Assembly (NCBI RefSeq): GCF_000521215.1
Contig: NZ_KI928932.1
Location: 39,556 to 103,555, forward strand
DNA length: 64,000 nucleotides
Direction of reading: 5' to 3'
DNA from: Labrenzia sp. DG1229
Lineage (GTDB): Bacteria > Pseudomonadota > Alphaproteobacteria > Rhizobiales > Stappiaceae
Position 1 is the stretch's first letter. Every line of letters starts with the position of its first letter. Below, in pieces: positions 41,265-49,573 of this stretch. The notes beneath the pieces were generated by a model. That model had not been told where the DNA came from. It was given only the letters and a program-made list of their open reading frames with translations, and made no database searches. The position numbers were made by a program, and so were the translations under genes.

Positions 41265-42206
41265 ATGAAAAAACTACTGGTGTCCCTGTCTGTTGCTGCC
41301 GCGCTGTTTGCGAGCGCTCCGGTTCAGGCAGCTGAAAAACTGACGGTTCTTCTGGACTGGTTTACCAACCCTGATCACGCACCGGTGATTACGGCACAGA
41401 CGTTGGGGTTCTTCGAAGCCGAAGGTCTCGATGTCGAGTTGATCGAGCCCGCCGATCCTGCCATGCCGCCGAAACTGGTGGCTGCCGGACAGGGTGATAT
41501 CGCGATTTCCTATCAGCCGACCCTGCACGCGCATATTGAAGAAGGCCTGCCGGTCTCCTGGGTCGGAACGCTTGTCGAGACACCGCTGAACTCCCTGATT
41601 GTTCTGAAAGACGGTCCGATCAAGGAACTGAAGGACCTGAAAGGCAAGACAATCGGGTTTTCGGTTTCAGGTTTTGAAGATGCGATGCTCGGACAAATGC
41701 TGAAAACCGTTGGCCTGTCGATGGATGACGTGGAACTGGTCAACGTCAACTTTGCCTTGTCTCCAGCGCTCATGTCCGGTCAGGTCGACGCAGTCATCGG
41801 CGCTTACCGGAACTTCGAGCTGACGCAAATCGAAATCGAAGGCAAGGAAGGGACTGCATTCTTCCCGGAAGAAAACGGTGTGCCGATTTTTGACGAGTTG
41901 ATCTACGTCGTGAACAAGGATCAGACAGATGACCCTCGGTTCGTCAAGTTCCTGGCCGCTGTTGAAGCAGCGACGATCTATCTGACCAATCATCCCGAGG
42001 AAGCGTGGAACGCGTTCATCGAGGCCTATCCGCACCTGAATGACGAATTGAACAAGCGCGCCTGGGCCGACACACTGCCGCGGTTTGCCAAACGTCCCGG
42101 TTCCCTGGACGAAGGCCGCTATCAGCGATTTGCAGAATTCATGGCCGAAGCCGGGCTGATCAGCAAAGTCGTGCCGGTGGATACATACGCGGTCGAGATC
42201 CGATAG
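41265..42206 (+). CDS. ABC transporter substrate-binding protein, ThiY/NMT1-like
   Basis: 313 residues. Signal peptide about 1-22 (ending VQAAEK), then the NMT1/THI5-like fold: LLDWFTNPDHAPVITAQTLG, DIAISYQPTLHAHIEEG, GKTIGFSVSGFEDAMLG. Members capture pyrimidine precursors of thiamine. 23 bases after the permease, in the same TPP-controlled unit. Confidence 0.9.
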   Translation: MKKLLVSLSVAAALFASAPVQAAEKLTVLLDWFTNPDHAPVITAQTLGFFEAEGLDVELIEPADPAMPPKLVAAGQGDIAISYQPTLHAHIEEGLPVSWVGTLVETPLNSLIVLKDGPIKELKDLKGKTIGFSVSGFEDAMLGQMLKTVGLSMDDVELVNVNFALSPALMSGQVDAVIGAYRNFELTQIEIEGKEGTAFFPEENGVPIFDELIYVVNKDQTDDPRFVKFLAAVEAATIYLTNHPEEAWNAFIEAYPHLNDELNKRAWADTLPRFAKRPGSLDEGRYQRFAEFMAEAGLISKVVPVDTYAVEIR

Positions 42207-42246
42207 ACACCAGGGTTGACGCGGCGCGAGCCGCCCTCGGGTTTAC

Positions 42247-42278
42247 AACAAAAAACGCCGGAGATGCCTCCGGCGTTT
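42247..42278 (-). terminator. Bidirectional terminator between thiY and rpoH
   Basis: AAACGCCGGAG / CTCCGGCGTTT hairpin with a short loop (42253-42278). Six Ts follow on the minus strand, making it the rpoH terminator; it can also stop thiXY transcription from the other side. Confidence 0.9.
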
Positions 42279-42305
42279 CCAATTCGATCCAGTGCGTGAC
42301 GTGTG

Positions 42306-43196
42306 TCAGGTGACCGGTTGCTGGTGTTCCTGTGCCCGGGCATTGTTGCGCACAGCCTTTTGCACCTTTTCAAAGGCGCGCACCTCGATCTGGCGAACAC
42401 GCTCGCGGCTGACGCCAAATTCACCGGAGAGGTCTTCCAGCGTCATCGGGTCTTCTGACAGCCGGCGTGCCTGGAAGATGCGCCGTTCGCGCTCGTTGAG
42501 CACGTCCATTGCGTCGCTGAGCAGCTTGCGGCGCATATCAAGTTCTTCCTGATTTGCCAGCAAGGTCTCCTGGCTGTCGCTTTCATCGACAAGCCAGTCC
42601 TGCCATTCTCCGGCGTCGGCTTCCGCGCGTACCGGTGCGTTCAGGCTGGCATCACCGCCCAGACGGCGGTTCATTGACACCACTTCCTCTTCCGAAACAC
42701 CGAGGCGAGTTGCAATTTCCTTGACCTGATGTGGTTTCAGATCGCCTTCATCAAGGGCCTGAATTTTGCCTTTCAGACGACGCAGGTTGAAGAACAGGCG
42801 TTTCTGGTTCGCAGTGGTCCCCATTTTGACGAGGGACCAGGAACGCAGAATATATTCCTGAATTGCCGCCTTGATCCACCACATGGCGTAAGTCGCCAGC
42901 CTGAAACCCTTGTCCGGCTCAAAGCGCTTCACGGCCTGCATCAGACCGACATTGCCTTCAGAGACAACCTCGCCGATCGGCAGTCCATAGCCGCGATATC
43001 CCATTGCTATTTTCGCAACGAGGCGTAGGTGGGAATTGACCAGGCGTTCGGCAGCTGCAGGGTCCTCATGCTCTTTATACCGCTTGGCGAGCATGTACTC
43101 TTCCTGCGGCTGCAGCATTGGAAATTTACGAATCTCATCCAGATAGCGGCTCAGACCGCCTTCCCCGGCTGTGAGAGTAGGTACGTTTTGGGCCAT
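42306..43196 (-). CDS. rpoH: RNA polymerase heat-shock sigma factor RpoH
   Basis: 296 residues. Region 2 (YMLAKRYKEHEDPAAAERLV, then LIGEV/GNVGLMQAVKRFEPDKGFRL and the -10-recognising ATYAMWWIKAAIQEYILRSW), the RpoH box NQKRLFFNLRRLKG, and region 4 helix-turn-helix (LEDLSGEFGVSRERVRQIEV). ATG 43196 is preceded by AAAGGGGGTG. Directs heat-shock transcription; ftsH here has a fitting promoter. Confidence 0.97.
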   Translation of the reverse strand: MAQNVPTLTAGEGGLSRYLDEIRKFPMLQPQEEYMLAKRYKEHEDPAAAERLVNSHLRLVAKIAMGYRGYGLPIGEVVSEGNVGLMQAVKRFEPDKGFRLATYAMWWIKAAIQEYILRSWSLVKMGTTANQKRLFFNLRRLKGKIQALDEGDLKPHQVKEIATRLGVSEEEVVSMNRRLGGDASLNAPVRAEADAGEWQDWLVDESDSQETLLANQEELDMRRKLLSDAMDVLNERERRIFQARRLSEDPMTLEDLSGEFGVSRERVRQIEVRAFEKVQKAVRNNARAQEHQQPVT

Positions 43197-43372
43197 TGCA
43201 TGCACCCCCTTTCGTAAGGTTGCGACCTCTTCCTCCCGCTGCTCCGCAGTTTTACGCAAGCAAGCCCTGTCAAAGGAAAGGCGGACGCATAATCGTGTCC
43301 GTAAAGGCACACAAGAGTTTTTAATATAGGTTGGAAATTGCCGATTGCATGGCAAGATTGCAGAAATTCATC

Positions 43373-44398
43373 CTAAAAATTTTGTAATGATAACAAAAGA
43401 TTTGCAAAATCAGCCGGATATGGGCTCTCAAAGCGTAATGTATTCCCACTAACCGGATGTTCGAATGCGAGCAGGCCTGCATGCAGTGCCTGGCGATCGA
43501 AAGCTCCAACCACGGTCTTGAGAGGCTCGTCGAGACGATTGATTTTGGTTTTGAAACCGGAACCGTAGGCATCATCGCCAATCAGTGGATGGCCGATATG
43601 GGTCATATGAACGCGGATCTGGTGGGTGCGGCCGGTTTCCAGGCGACATTCCATAAGTGAGGCGAGGGCAGGTTGGTCCGCGGCACCGAACCGCTCCCTG
43701 ACCTGCCAATGCGTTACCGCATGGCGGCCACTTGTCTTGACGATGGCCATTTTCTGCCGGTTAGACTGCGAACGGGCAAGATTTGTATCGATCGTGCCCT
43801 TGAGATTGGAGGGCGCACCCCACACGAGGGCCGCATAGGAGCGTTCAAGCGGACCTGTTCGGCCATGGTCGGCAAATTGGGCTGCCAGACCCTGATGTGC
43901 CTGATCGGTTTTCGCAACAACCAGCAGGCCAGATGTATCCTTGTCGATCCTGTGAACAATGCCAGGGCGTCTGACACCGCCTATGCCGGACAGACTGTCA
44001 CCGCAGTGATGGATCAGGGCGTTAACGAGAGTGCCTGTCCAGTTGCCGGCGCCGGGGTGCACGACAAGACCGGCTGGTTTGTCGACTACGATGAGATGCT
44101 CGTCCTCGAACACAACGGCGATCGGTATGTCTTCGCCCCTCGGTTCCGGATCCTCCGGCTCGGGGAGGGAAAGCGCAAGTGGATCCCCTTCATTGACCCG
44201 GAATTTAGGTTCCACTACTTTCGCGCCGCCGACGGTGACGTCTCCTGACCTGATCAGAGACTGGATCCTATTGCGGCTAAGCGCGTCGATATGCGCTGCC
44301 AGAACCGCATCCAGCCTTTTCCCGGCATCGGCTGCATCAACTGTTAATCTGAAATCCGTGTCGAATTCGGCAGGATCTTCAAGGGAATTGTCTGTCAT
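43373..44398 (-). CDS. Ribosomal large-subunit pseudouridine synthase, RluA/RluD family
   Basis: 341 residues. N-terminal S4-like RNA-binding domain (DAGKRLDAVLAAHIDALSRN), then the pseudouridine synthase core with catalytic Asp152 in HRIDKDTSGLLVVAK and the GRTHQIRVHMTHIGHPLIGD motif. Length and gene order before rpoH match RluD (uridines of 23S helix 69). Its start codon overlaps that of the divergent small gene by two bases. Confidence 0.95.
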   Translation of the reverse strand: MTDNSLEDPAEFDTDFRLTVDAADAGKRLDAVLAAHIDALSRNRIQSLIRSGDVTVGGAKVVEPKFRVNEGDPLALSLPEPEDPEPRGEDIPIAVVFEDEHLIVVDKPAGLVVHPGAGNWTGTLVNALIHHCGDSLSGIGGVRRPGIVHRIDKDTSGLLVVAKTDQAHQGLAAQFADHGRTGPLERSYAALVWGAPSNLKGTIDTNLARSQSNRQKMAIVKTSGRHAVTHWQVRERFGAADQPALASLMECRLETGRTHQIRVHMTHIGHPLIGDDAYGSGFKTKINRLDEPLKTVVGAFDRQALHAGLLAFEHPVSGNTLRFESPYPADFANLLLSLQNF

Positions 44399-44753
44399 GT
44401 CACAACCTGATTTTCGGGAAGAAGACCAGAAGGAAGCGCCGCTAGATCCGGCAGCCGAACGCGTTCAGGCGAGATTGAAACGTCTCTTGTTCGGATCCAC
44501 TCTTATCATGTTCGCCGGTTTGATCGCTGTCTTTGCAGCAATTCTCTACAAGATCAATACCAATGAGTCCGGCGTGCCCTCGGATGCGTTTGCTTCGACT
44601 GTCGTCATCGGGCCCGATGCCGAAGTCTTGCAGGTGACTTTCGCCGAAAGCATCATGTTGGTGCTTGTGCGGGAAGGCAGCAAAACCGCGCTGCTACGCA
44701 TTGACCCGCTTTCGGGAAAACAGATAGGCCGCACGGAATTTGTTGCGCGGTAA
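44397..44753 (+). CDS. Small single-span membrane protein divergent from rluD
   Basis: 118 residues, unrecognised. Charged N-terminus (about 1-30), one membrane span (about 31-51, LFGSTLIMFAGLIAVFAAIL), then a small outer domain (IGPDAEVLQVTFAESIMLVL, KTALLRIDPLSGKQIGRTEF). AAGGGAA lies about eight bases before the ATG. The ATG lies within CATG and shares two bases with the rluD start on the other strand. Confidence 0.8.
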   Translation: MSQPDFREEDQKEAPLDPAAERVQARLKRLLFGSTLIMFAGLIAVFAAILYKINTNESGVPSDAFASTVVIGPDAEVLQVTFAESIMLVLVREGSKTALLRIDPLSGKQIGRTEFVAR

Positions 44754-44841
44754 CCCTGTGCTTCTGCCATCCTGTGCCGAGCCGTCCGCTCTCGCTCTGA
44801 GCTGTTGTGAACAGGTGGGTGCCAAAAACCGAAAAAAGGGG

Positions 44842-44870
44842 TTGCGTCTTCACTCATGCAGCCTTATACG
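44842..44870 (+). promoter_or_regulatory. Promoter of tRNA-Glu
   Basis: TTGCGT (44842-44847), 17-base spacer, TATACG (44865-44870), 40 bases before the mature tRNA. Confidence 0.65.
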
Positions 44871-44909
44871 CACGGTCCTCGGCCTGAAACAGAGTTTTTC
44901 AGGTATTGC

Positions 44910-44985
44910 GCGCCCATCGTCTAGCGGTCTAGGACGCCGCCCTTTCACGGCGGAAACACGGGTTCGAGTCCCGTTGGGCGTGCCA
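44910..44985 (+). tRNA. tRNA-Glu (anticodon TTC)
   Basis: Cloverleaf complete with encoded CCA. Acceptor GCGCCCA (44910-44916) pairs with TGGGCGT (44975-44981). Anticodon arm CCGCC-CTTTCAC-GGCGG gives TTC; T arm ACGGG-TTCGAGT-CCCGT. Reads GAA/GAG codons. Confidence 0.98.
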
Positions 44986-45050
44986 CTCTTTTCCCGGTTG
45001 CAGTTATATGGAAAAGCGCCAGTTCTGCTGGCCGTTGGCGTCGACATTGT

Positions 45051-45833
45051 TCAGAGCCGCGCAGTTTCCAGCCGCTGCCCGGTCTCAATGAGATTTACTT
45101 CTGCTTCGGCGGCGATCTTTGCAAAATTCGGATCGGTGCAATAGTCGGTTACGAAGGTGGTTACCTGTGACAGATGCCCGACCCTTACCGGCGCTGTGCG
45201 TTCAAATTTTGTGCTGTCGGCTGCAAGAATGACATGGCGCGCATTATCCATGATGGTCTTGGTGACCTTGACCTCGCGATAGTCGTAGTCGAGCAGGGAA
45301 CCGTCCGGATCGACCGCAGACGCACCGATTACCGCAAAATCGACCTTGAATTGCCGCATGAAGTCGACGGCAGCCTCGCCGACAATACCGCCGTCCGAAT
45401 GCCGCAGAACACCTCCGGCAATAACAACTTCAATCTGAGAATAGCCGCGCATAAGGCTGGCGACATTGATGTTGTTGGTGATCACCATCAGGCCACGATG
45501 CTGAAGCAGCGCCTGGGCAACAGCTTCTGTGGTTGTCCCGATATTTATGAATATCGAGGTGTTGTCCGGAATGAGTGCCGCAACGCTTTCGCCGATATCC
45601 GCCTTTTCCTTGCTGGAAATAATTCTTCGCGCTTCATAGCCGACATTCTCGATGCCGGAAGACAGCAGGGCGCCGCCATGCGTTCTGGCAAGCAATCGGC
45701 GGTCGCACAGTTCGTTCAGATCTTTGCGGATTGTCTGCGGGCTGACATCGAAACGTCTTGCAAGATCATCGACGCTGACGCGTCCCATCTGCCGGGCGAG
45801 TTCCAGAATTGCGTTGTGGCGTTCAATCAGCAT
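45051..45833 (-). CDS. DeoR/GlpR-family transcriptional repressor
   Basis: 260 residues. N-terminal winged helix (RHNAILELARQMGRVSVDDL, DVSPQTIRKDLNELCDRRLL) and the ISOCOT-like sugar-phosphate sensor (DNTSIFINIGTTTEAVA, LMVITNNINVASLM, VVIAGGVLRHSDGGIVGEAA). Closest in plan to GlpR, the glycerol-3-phosphate repressor; no glp genes are beside it, so the target is unknown. A TGTCGACACA-containing palindrome lies in front of it at about 45853. Confidence 0.85.
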   Translation of the reverse strand: MLIERHNAILELARQMGRVSVDDLARRFDVSPQTIRKDLNELCDRRLLARTHGGALLSSGIENVGYEARRIISSKEKADIGESVAALIPDNTSIFINIGTTTEAVAQALLQHRGLMVITNNINVASLMRGYSQIEVVIAGGVLRHSDGGIVGEAAVDFMRQFKVDFAVIGASAVDPDGSLLDYDYREVKVTKTIMDNARHVILAADSTKFERTAPVRVGHLSQVTTFVTDYCTDPNFAKIAAEAEVNLIETGQRLETARL

Positions 45834-45894
45834 TTATCGAAAGCTCTTCAGGTGTCGACACATTCACCTAAAAGACCGTCCTTGTCCCGTAAGA

Positions 45895-47277
45895 TCAAGC
45901 CACATCTTTCTTTTTTTGTTTGACGGATTTTGTTTGGGACTCTGCATCAGGTTCTGTACCGGTACTTGTATCCGTCGTTTCCACCGCTTTGCTGTCGTCT
46001 GCACTTTCCTTCTGCGTCGTCGTGCGATTGGAGGCGACGACCCTGCTGACAAGCGCTTCTGCCGCTGATGCGATATCGGCAGATTTTGGTGCCTGGGAAT
46101 TTTCGTCAGGCAGACTGACTTTCGAAACACTGACCTTGATTGTCGCAGGCTTCTTTATCTTGTCTCCTGGAACAATGACACGCTGCGTCCGCTTTTTTTG
46201 ACCTGGCTCCGGTTCCCCGCTTTTCGCAGGCCCGTCAAGGGTGGTTTCGACTTCAGCGACGGGCAGCGTTGTGCCTTCACCCGATTTCGCGTCTTTCGCG
46301 CCGACCGAAACTGCATTCGCTCCGGCAACCTTGGCAGCAAGTGCGCGGAATTCTTCACGGAGCTTGGAAAGGGCCGGGGTATTTGCCAGATCGATCTTGA
46401 GTTTTTCGACCTGTCCGGTTGCTCGCTCGAGAGCGCGTTCCTTATTGGACAGTTCGGACCTCTGCTGCGCGTTTTCCCTGGTTAGTTCCTCCAACTGATC
46501 GGTCAGATCTTCCTTCGGCTCGGACCCGCCGGCACCGGCGCTGCTCAGCAGGTGAGAAAGCCGGGTTACTTCCGCTTGCGCCGACACGTATTTCGAATTC
46601 GTATCCACCAGTTGAGCTTCCAACTCCGACAGCCTCGATTTTGCTGCCTTGCCGTCAGAGGGTTCAATTTCTTCTGCGACGAGCGGTTCGTGTTTCGCCA
46701 GCCTGGATTTGAGCGTGGCCACTTCGGCTTCCAGGCCCGTGATCGTCGCCAGGGTCATCGTGTCTGCTGCAGGCAACCAGTCGCTACCGTCTTCGTCTTT
46801 TTCAGGCATCCTGGTTTCAATCTCGCCGTCATCGGGCAATTTCCAGCTTTCAGCAAGTGCCTTTTCGGAGTTCGCCAGCTTCTGCTTGAGCGCGGTTACC
46901 TCCGACGTCAGGAGATCGACGGCTCTCTGGTCACCGTGAAGGGAGCCCAATTTCGTTTCGAGATCGGATATCTGTGATTTGTGAGACCGGTTCAGTTCGC
47001 CAATTTCGGTGCGTAGCCGCGCGGCTTCCAGGTGATGCCTGGCGGCTTTCGACCGTTCGTCATCGAGTTGACGCTCCACCCGCCTGAGCTCGATCGCATG
47101 ACGGGCCCTTGCCTGATCCTGAGCGGCTCTGACTTCGGCGTAGCTGGAAGGATTGACAGCACGCAGTGCTTCCTCGGTCAGGCGCGCCGCCCTGCGGTAA
47201 AAAGCAGGCAGAATTGCCAAGCCGATCAGACCGGCCGTGCAAAACCCCAGTGCAATATACATTACCGCTTCAATCAC
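45895..47277 (-). CDS. Membrane-anchored coiled-coil protein of unknown function
   Basis: 460 residues, unrecognised. One N-terminal membrane span (about 7-27, YIALGFCTAGLIGLAILPAF), then a long coiled coil (about 60-330: ELRRVERQLDDERSKAARHH, LRTEIGELNRSHKSQISDLE, LTRENAQQRSELSNKERALE). The tail (330-460) is Lys/Ser/Thr-rich and disordered. The build suggests a scaffold reaching into the cytoplasm, but there is no domain to name. Downstream of eipA on the same strand, 126 bases apart. Confidence 0.72.
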   Translation of the reverse strand: MIEAVMYIALGFCTAGLIGLAILPAFYRRAARLTEEALRAVNPSSYAEVRAAQDQARARHAIELRRVERQLDDERSKAARHHLEAARLRTEIGELNRSHKSQISDLETKLGSLHGDQRAVDLLTSEVTALKQKLANSEKALAESWKLPDDGEIETRMPEKDEDGSDWLPAADTMTLATITGLEAEVATLKSRLAKHEPLVAEEIEPSDGKAAKSRLSELEAQLVDTNSKYVSAQAEVTRLSHLLSSAGAGGSEPKEDLTDQLEELTRENAQQRSELSNKERALERATGQVEKLKIDLANTPALSKLREEFRALAAKVAGANAVSVGAKDAKSGEGTTLPVAEVETTLDGPAKSGEPEPGQKKRTQRVIVPGDKIKKPATIKVSVSKVSLPDENSQAPKSADIASAAEALVSRVVASNRTTTQKESADDSKAVETTDTSTGTEPDAESQTKSVKQKKKDVA

Positions 47278-47403
47278 ATCGGGCTCCCGGTCGTTCTCCC
47301 TAGCCGATACTTAATCATTAGACGACACCGACCTCGCAGCCAAGAGCTGTCGAGCCGTTGGCTGATCGGCATGTTACATGTTCTGCCGAGCCAAGCTTAC
47401 CAA

Positions 47404-48009
47404 TTAAAAAGGATTCCAGGTCGGTTTGGGAGTGAACTTCAGGTAACCCATGTTCAGACCAAGGCGCGCACCAACACCTGCCTTGACGGGAACCAGGACG
47501 GTTTCGTTTCTGAGCAGAACGGTCATGCCCGCGCCACCGACGAGATAAGCAGACCCATTGACGCCCGCAAAGCGATCATAAATCGAGTCAACGGTCGGAA
47601 GCCTGTAGACCAGCATCATGACCCGCGCACCGTCGGCGCCGAAATCCCACCCAAGCGAAGGGCCTTGCCAGAAGATCTTGTGATTGCCCGCGTTGCGTGT
47701 GTAGAGGTGCCCTTCGCCATAACGGGCGCCGGCAACGAAGGCGCCCGACCCTTCTTCGCCCAGGATGTAGCCGTTCGGCTCGCCGTATCTCGAGAAGGCG
47801 CGTTCGATAACAGAGGCCAGACCACCGGAGACCGAACCGAAAAATTCATGCCCGGTTTTCAGGATCTCGTCTTCATCGTAGGTCTGTGCACTGTCGATCG
47901 GTGCTGCGCCGGACGTTTGAGCCATGGCTGAGTTTGGAACGGCAATCACACAAAAGCATAAAATCGCAGCTTTCAACAGGGATGCTACTTGCCAGTCTCT
48001 TTTCGCCAT
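47404..48009 (-). CDS. DUF1134 family periplasmic protein (EipA-like)
   Basis: 201 residues. Signal peptide (about 1-30, CFCVIAVPNSAMAQTSG), then the small beta-barrel domain: KTGHEFFGSVSGGLASVIER, GYILGEEGSGAFVAGARYGE, GPSLGWDFGADGARVMMLVY. In Brucella the homologue EipA supports envelope stress resistance. Start at 48009 with GAGGAGT about nine bases upstream. Divergent from the YHS-like gene across 125 bases that hold GANTC sites. Confidence 0.88.
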   Translation of the reverse strand: MAKRDWQVASLLKAAILCFCVIAVPNSAMAQTSGAAPIDSAQTYDEDEILKTGHEFFGSVSGGLASVIERAFSRYGEPNGYILGEEGSGAFVAGARYGEGHLYTRNAGNHKIFWQGPSLGWDFGADGARVMMLVYRLPTVDSIYDRFAGVNGSAYLVGGAGMTVLLRNETVLVPVKAGVGARLGLNMGYLKFTPKPTWNPF

Positions 48010-48086
48010 TAATTGGGACTCCTCATCATCTGCCGGATGAGGCGCATTGTTTTCAAGTGCCTCAGCCCGTACGCTGGAACGCAATA

Positions 48087-48101
48087 GAATCAAACTGATT
48101 C
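48087..48101. promoter_or_regulatory. Inverted repeat with two GANTC sites between eipA and the YHS-like gene
   Basis: GAATCAAACTGATTC, perfect 6-bp arms around AAC; each arm contains a GANTC methylation site. Further GANTC copies lie at 48017 and 48129, four within 125 bases. Possible CcrM-linked or dimer operator control of two divergent genes. Confidence 0.4.
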
Positions 48102-48134
48102 GCGCAAGCCTCGGTACTCTTCATAGCCGAATCA

Positions 48135-48620
48135 ATGAAAAGCTGGCCTGAAAAAACGACGTTGATGTGTCTTTCTGTTGCCGTGATGGCTGTTCTGGGC
48201 ATATTTGCCGGAAAAGGCGTTGCGCGTCCCCAGCTTTTCGTCCCCGATCCGATTACCGGCTATGCAATTGGCGGAAATGATCCTGTCAGCTACTTCGTGG
48301 ACGGGCAGCCGCGCAAGGGAGATCGCCGGCACGAGCTCAGTTGGGGCGGTGCCGAATGGGTCTTTGTCAACGAGGGCAATATGGCCGCGTTCGAGCGAAA
48401 TCCGGAAACTTACGCTCCCATGTTTGCCGGATGTGGCGGATATGCCTTGTCGGAAGGGTTCGCCACCGCGGGCAGCCCGTTCATTTATGCTGTCGTCGAA
48501 GGGCGCCTCGTCTTCTTTCACTCGGTCGTCAACCGTTTTCTGTTCGTCGTCAATGGCGGGCAACTTGTGAAAGACGCCCAAGACAACTCAGCCAGCGTCG
48601 GCTGCATGCCGGAAAAGTAG
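48135..48620 (+). CDS. YHS-domain-like exported or anchored protein
   Basis: 161 residues. N-terminal signal anchor (about 8-27, TLMCLSVAVMAVLGIFAGKG), then a YHS-like region (DPVSYFVDGQPRKGDRRHEL, WVFVNEGNMAAFERNPETYA, GCGGYALSEG). YHS modules are small metal- or heme-linked domains; Cys pair visible (CGGYA, and SVGCMPEK at the end). Precise role unknown. Confidence 0.72.
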   Translation: MKSWPEKTTLMCLSVAVMAVLGIFAGKGVARPQLFVPDPITGYAIGGNDPVSYFVDGQPRKGDRRHELSWGGAEWVFVNEGNMAAFERNPETYAPMFAGCGGYALSEGFATAGSPFIYAVVEGRLVFFHSVVNRFLFVVNGGQLVKDAQDNSASVGCMPEK

Positions 48621-48792
48621 TCAATTTCCGCCTTGTATTTCGGATGACCGGTAAAATCGGCAACTTTCATCTGGATGACACGGCTTGCAGTCGGCCACCG
48701 CCTTGGCAGCAGCTTTTAGGATGTGTAACGCTTGCGCGAATTATTGCGAATCATAGTTTCGCTTGGACCCTGTAGAAGAGCCTTACACCGCC

Positions 48793-49395
48793 ATGTCCGC
48801 ACTTAAAGAGCTTACCTCTCTGGATCTTGCCGCTTTGGTTGCCAGCCGCGTTTGTCACGACATCATCAGTCCGGTCGGTGCAATCACGAACGGTCTGGAA
48901 GTCCTCGACGAAGAAGGTTCGGAGGACATGCGCGAGTTCGCGATGGACCTCATACGCAAAAGCGCTCGTCAGGCTTCCGCAAAATTGCAGTTCGCACGCC
49001 TGGCATTCGGGGCTGCCGGTTCAGCGGGTGCAGAGATAGATCTGGGTGACGCGCAAGTCGTTGCCACAGGATTTATGGAAAACGAAAAATCTGATTTAGT
49101 TTGGCAAGTTTCCAGGCACCTGATGCCGAAAAACTATGTCAAGCTGCTGCTTAACCTTATCCTGATCGCCAATCAGTGCGTTCCGCGCGGCGGTGAAATC
49201 AAGGTTGAGATGGAAGGTGATCCTAAATCGCCATCCTTCACTTTGCTGGCGAACGGCCTCAACCCGCGCATCCCGCTGGGAATGAAGGAAACTCTTGACG
49301 GAGAAGAGCCGGAAAGGGTCGATGCCCACTCCGTTCAGCCGATCTACACTTTGCTACTCGCCCGTGAATCCGGCATGGTATTAACAATAGAATAA
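48793..49395 (+). CDS. chpT: Histidine phosphotransferase ChpT
   Basis: 200 residues. Dimeric pseudo-kinase phosphotransferase with phospho-accepting His22 in RVCHDIISPVGAITNG, followed by a degenerate ATPase-like domain (NLILIANQCVPRGGEIKVEM). In alphaproteobacteria ChpT passes phosphate from CckA to CtrA and CpdR; ctrA lies 10 kb away here. Start at 48793 (MSALKEL) fits the family. Confidence 0.9.
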   Translation: MSALKELTSLDLAALVASRVCHDIISPVGAITNGLEVLDEEGSEDMREFAMDLIRKSARQASAKLQFARLAFGAAGSAGAEIDLGDAQVVATGFMENEKSDLVWQVSRHLMPKNYVKLLLNLILIANQCVPRGGEIKVEMEGDPKSPSFTLLANGLNPRIPLGMKETLDGEEPERVDAHSVQPIYTLLLARESGMVLTIE

Positions 49396-49573
49396 ACAAG
49401 AAGAGTCAAGTAAAAATAACCGGCCCTCCCGAAGGTCTAAAAGTCGAAGTTAAAAGTCTCCATACGTTTCAGCGTATCTTAACTCTTTGAGGTCAACCTA
49501 CTCTCATGGACTTTTCGGTCCAGACATCCGTTTCCGGATGCGGAACCAGTAACAAGTCGGGTGAGAGCAGGCC

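Noticed and set aside
43197..43372. RpoH-dependent autoregulatory promoter before rpoH
   Set aside because: CTTG words occur on the minus strand but none has a matching -10 at proper spacing.
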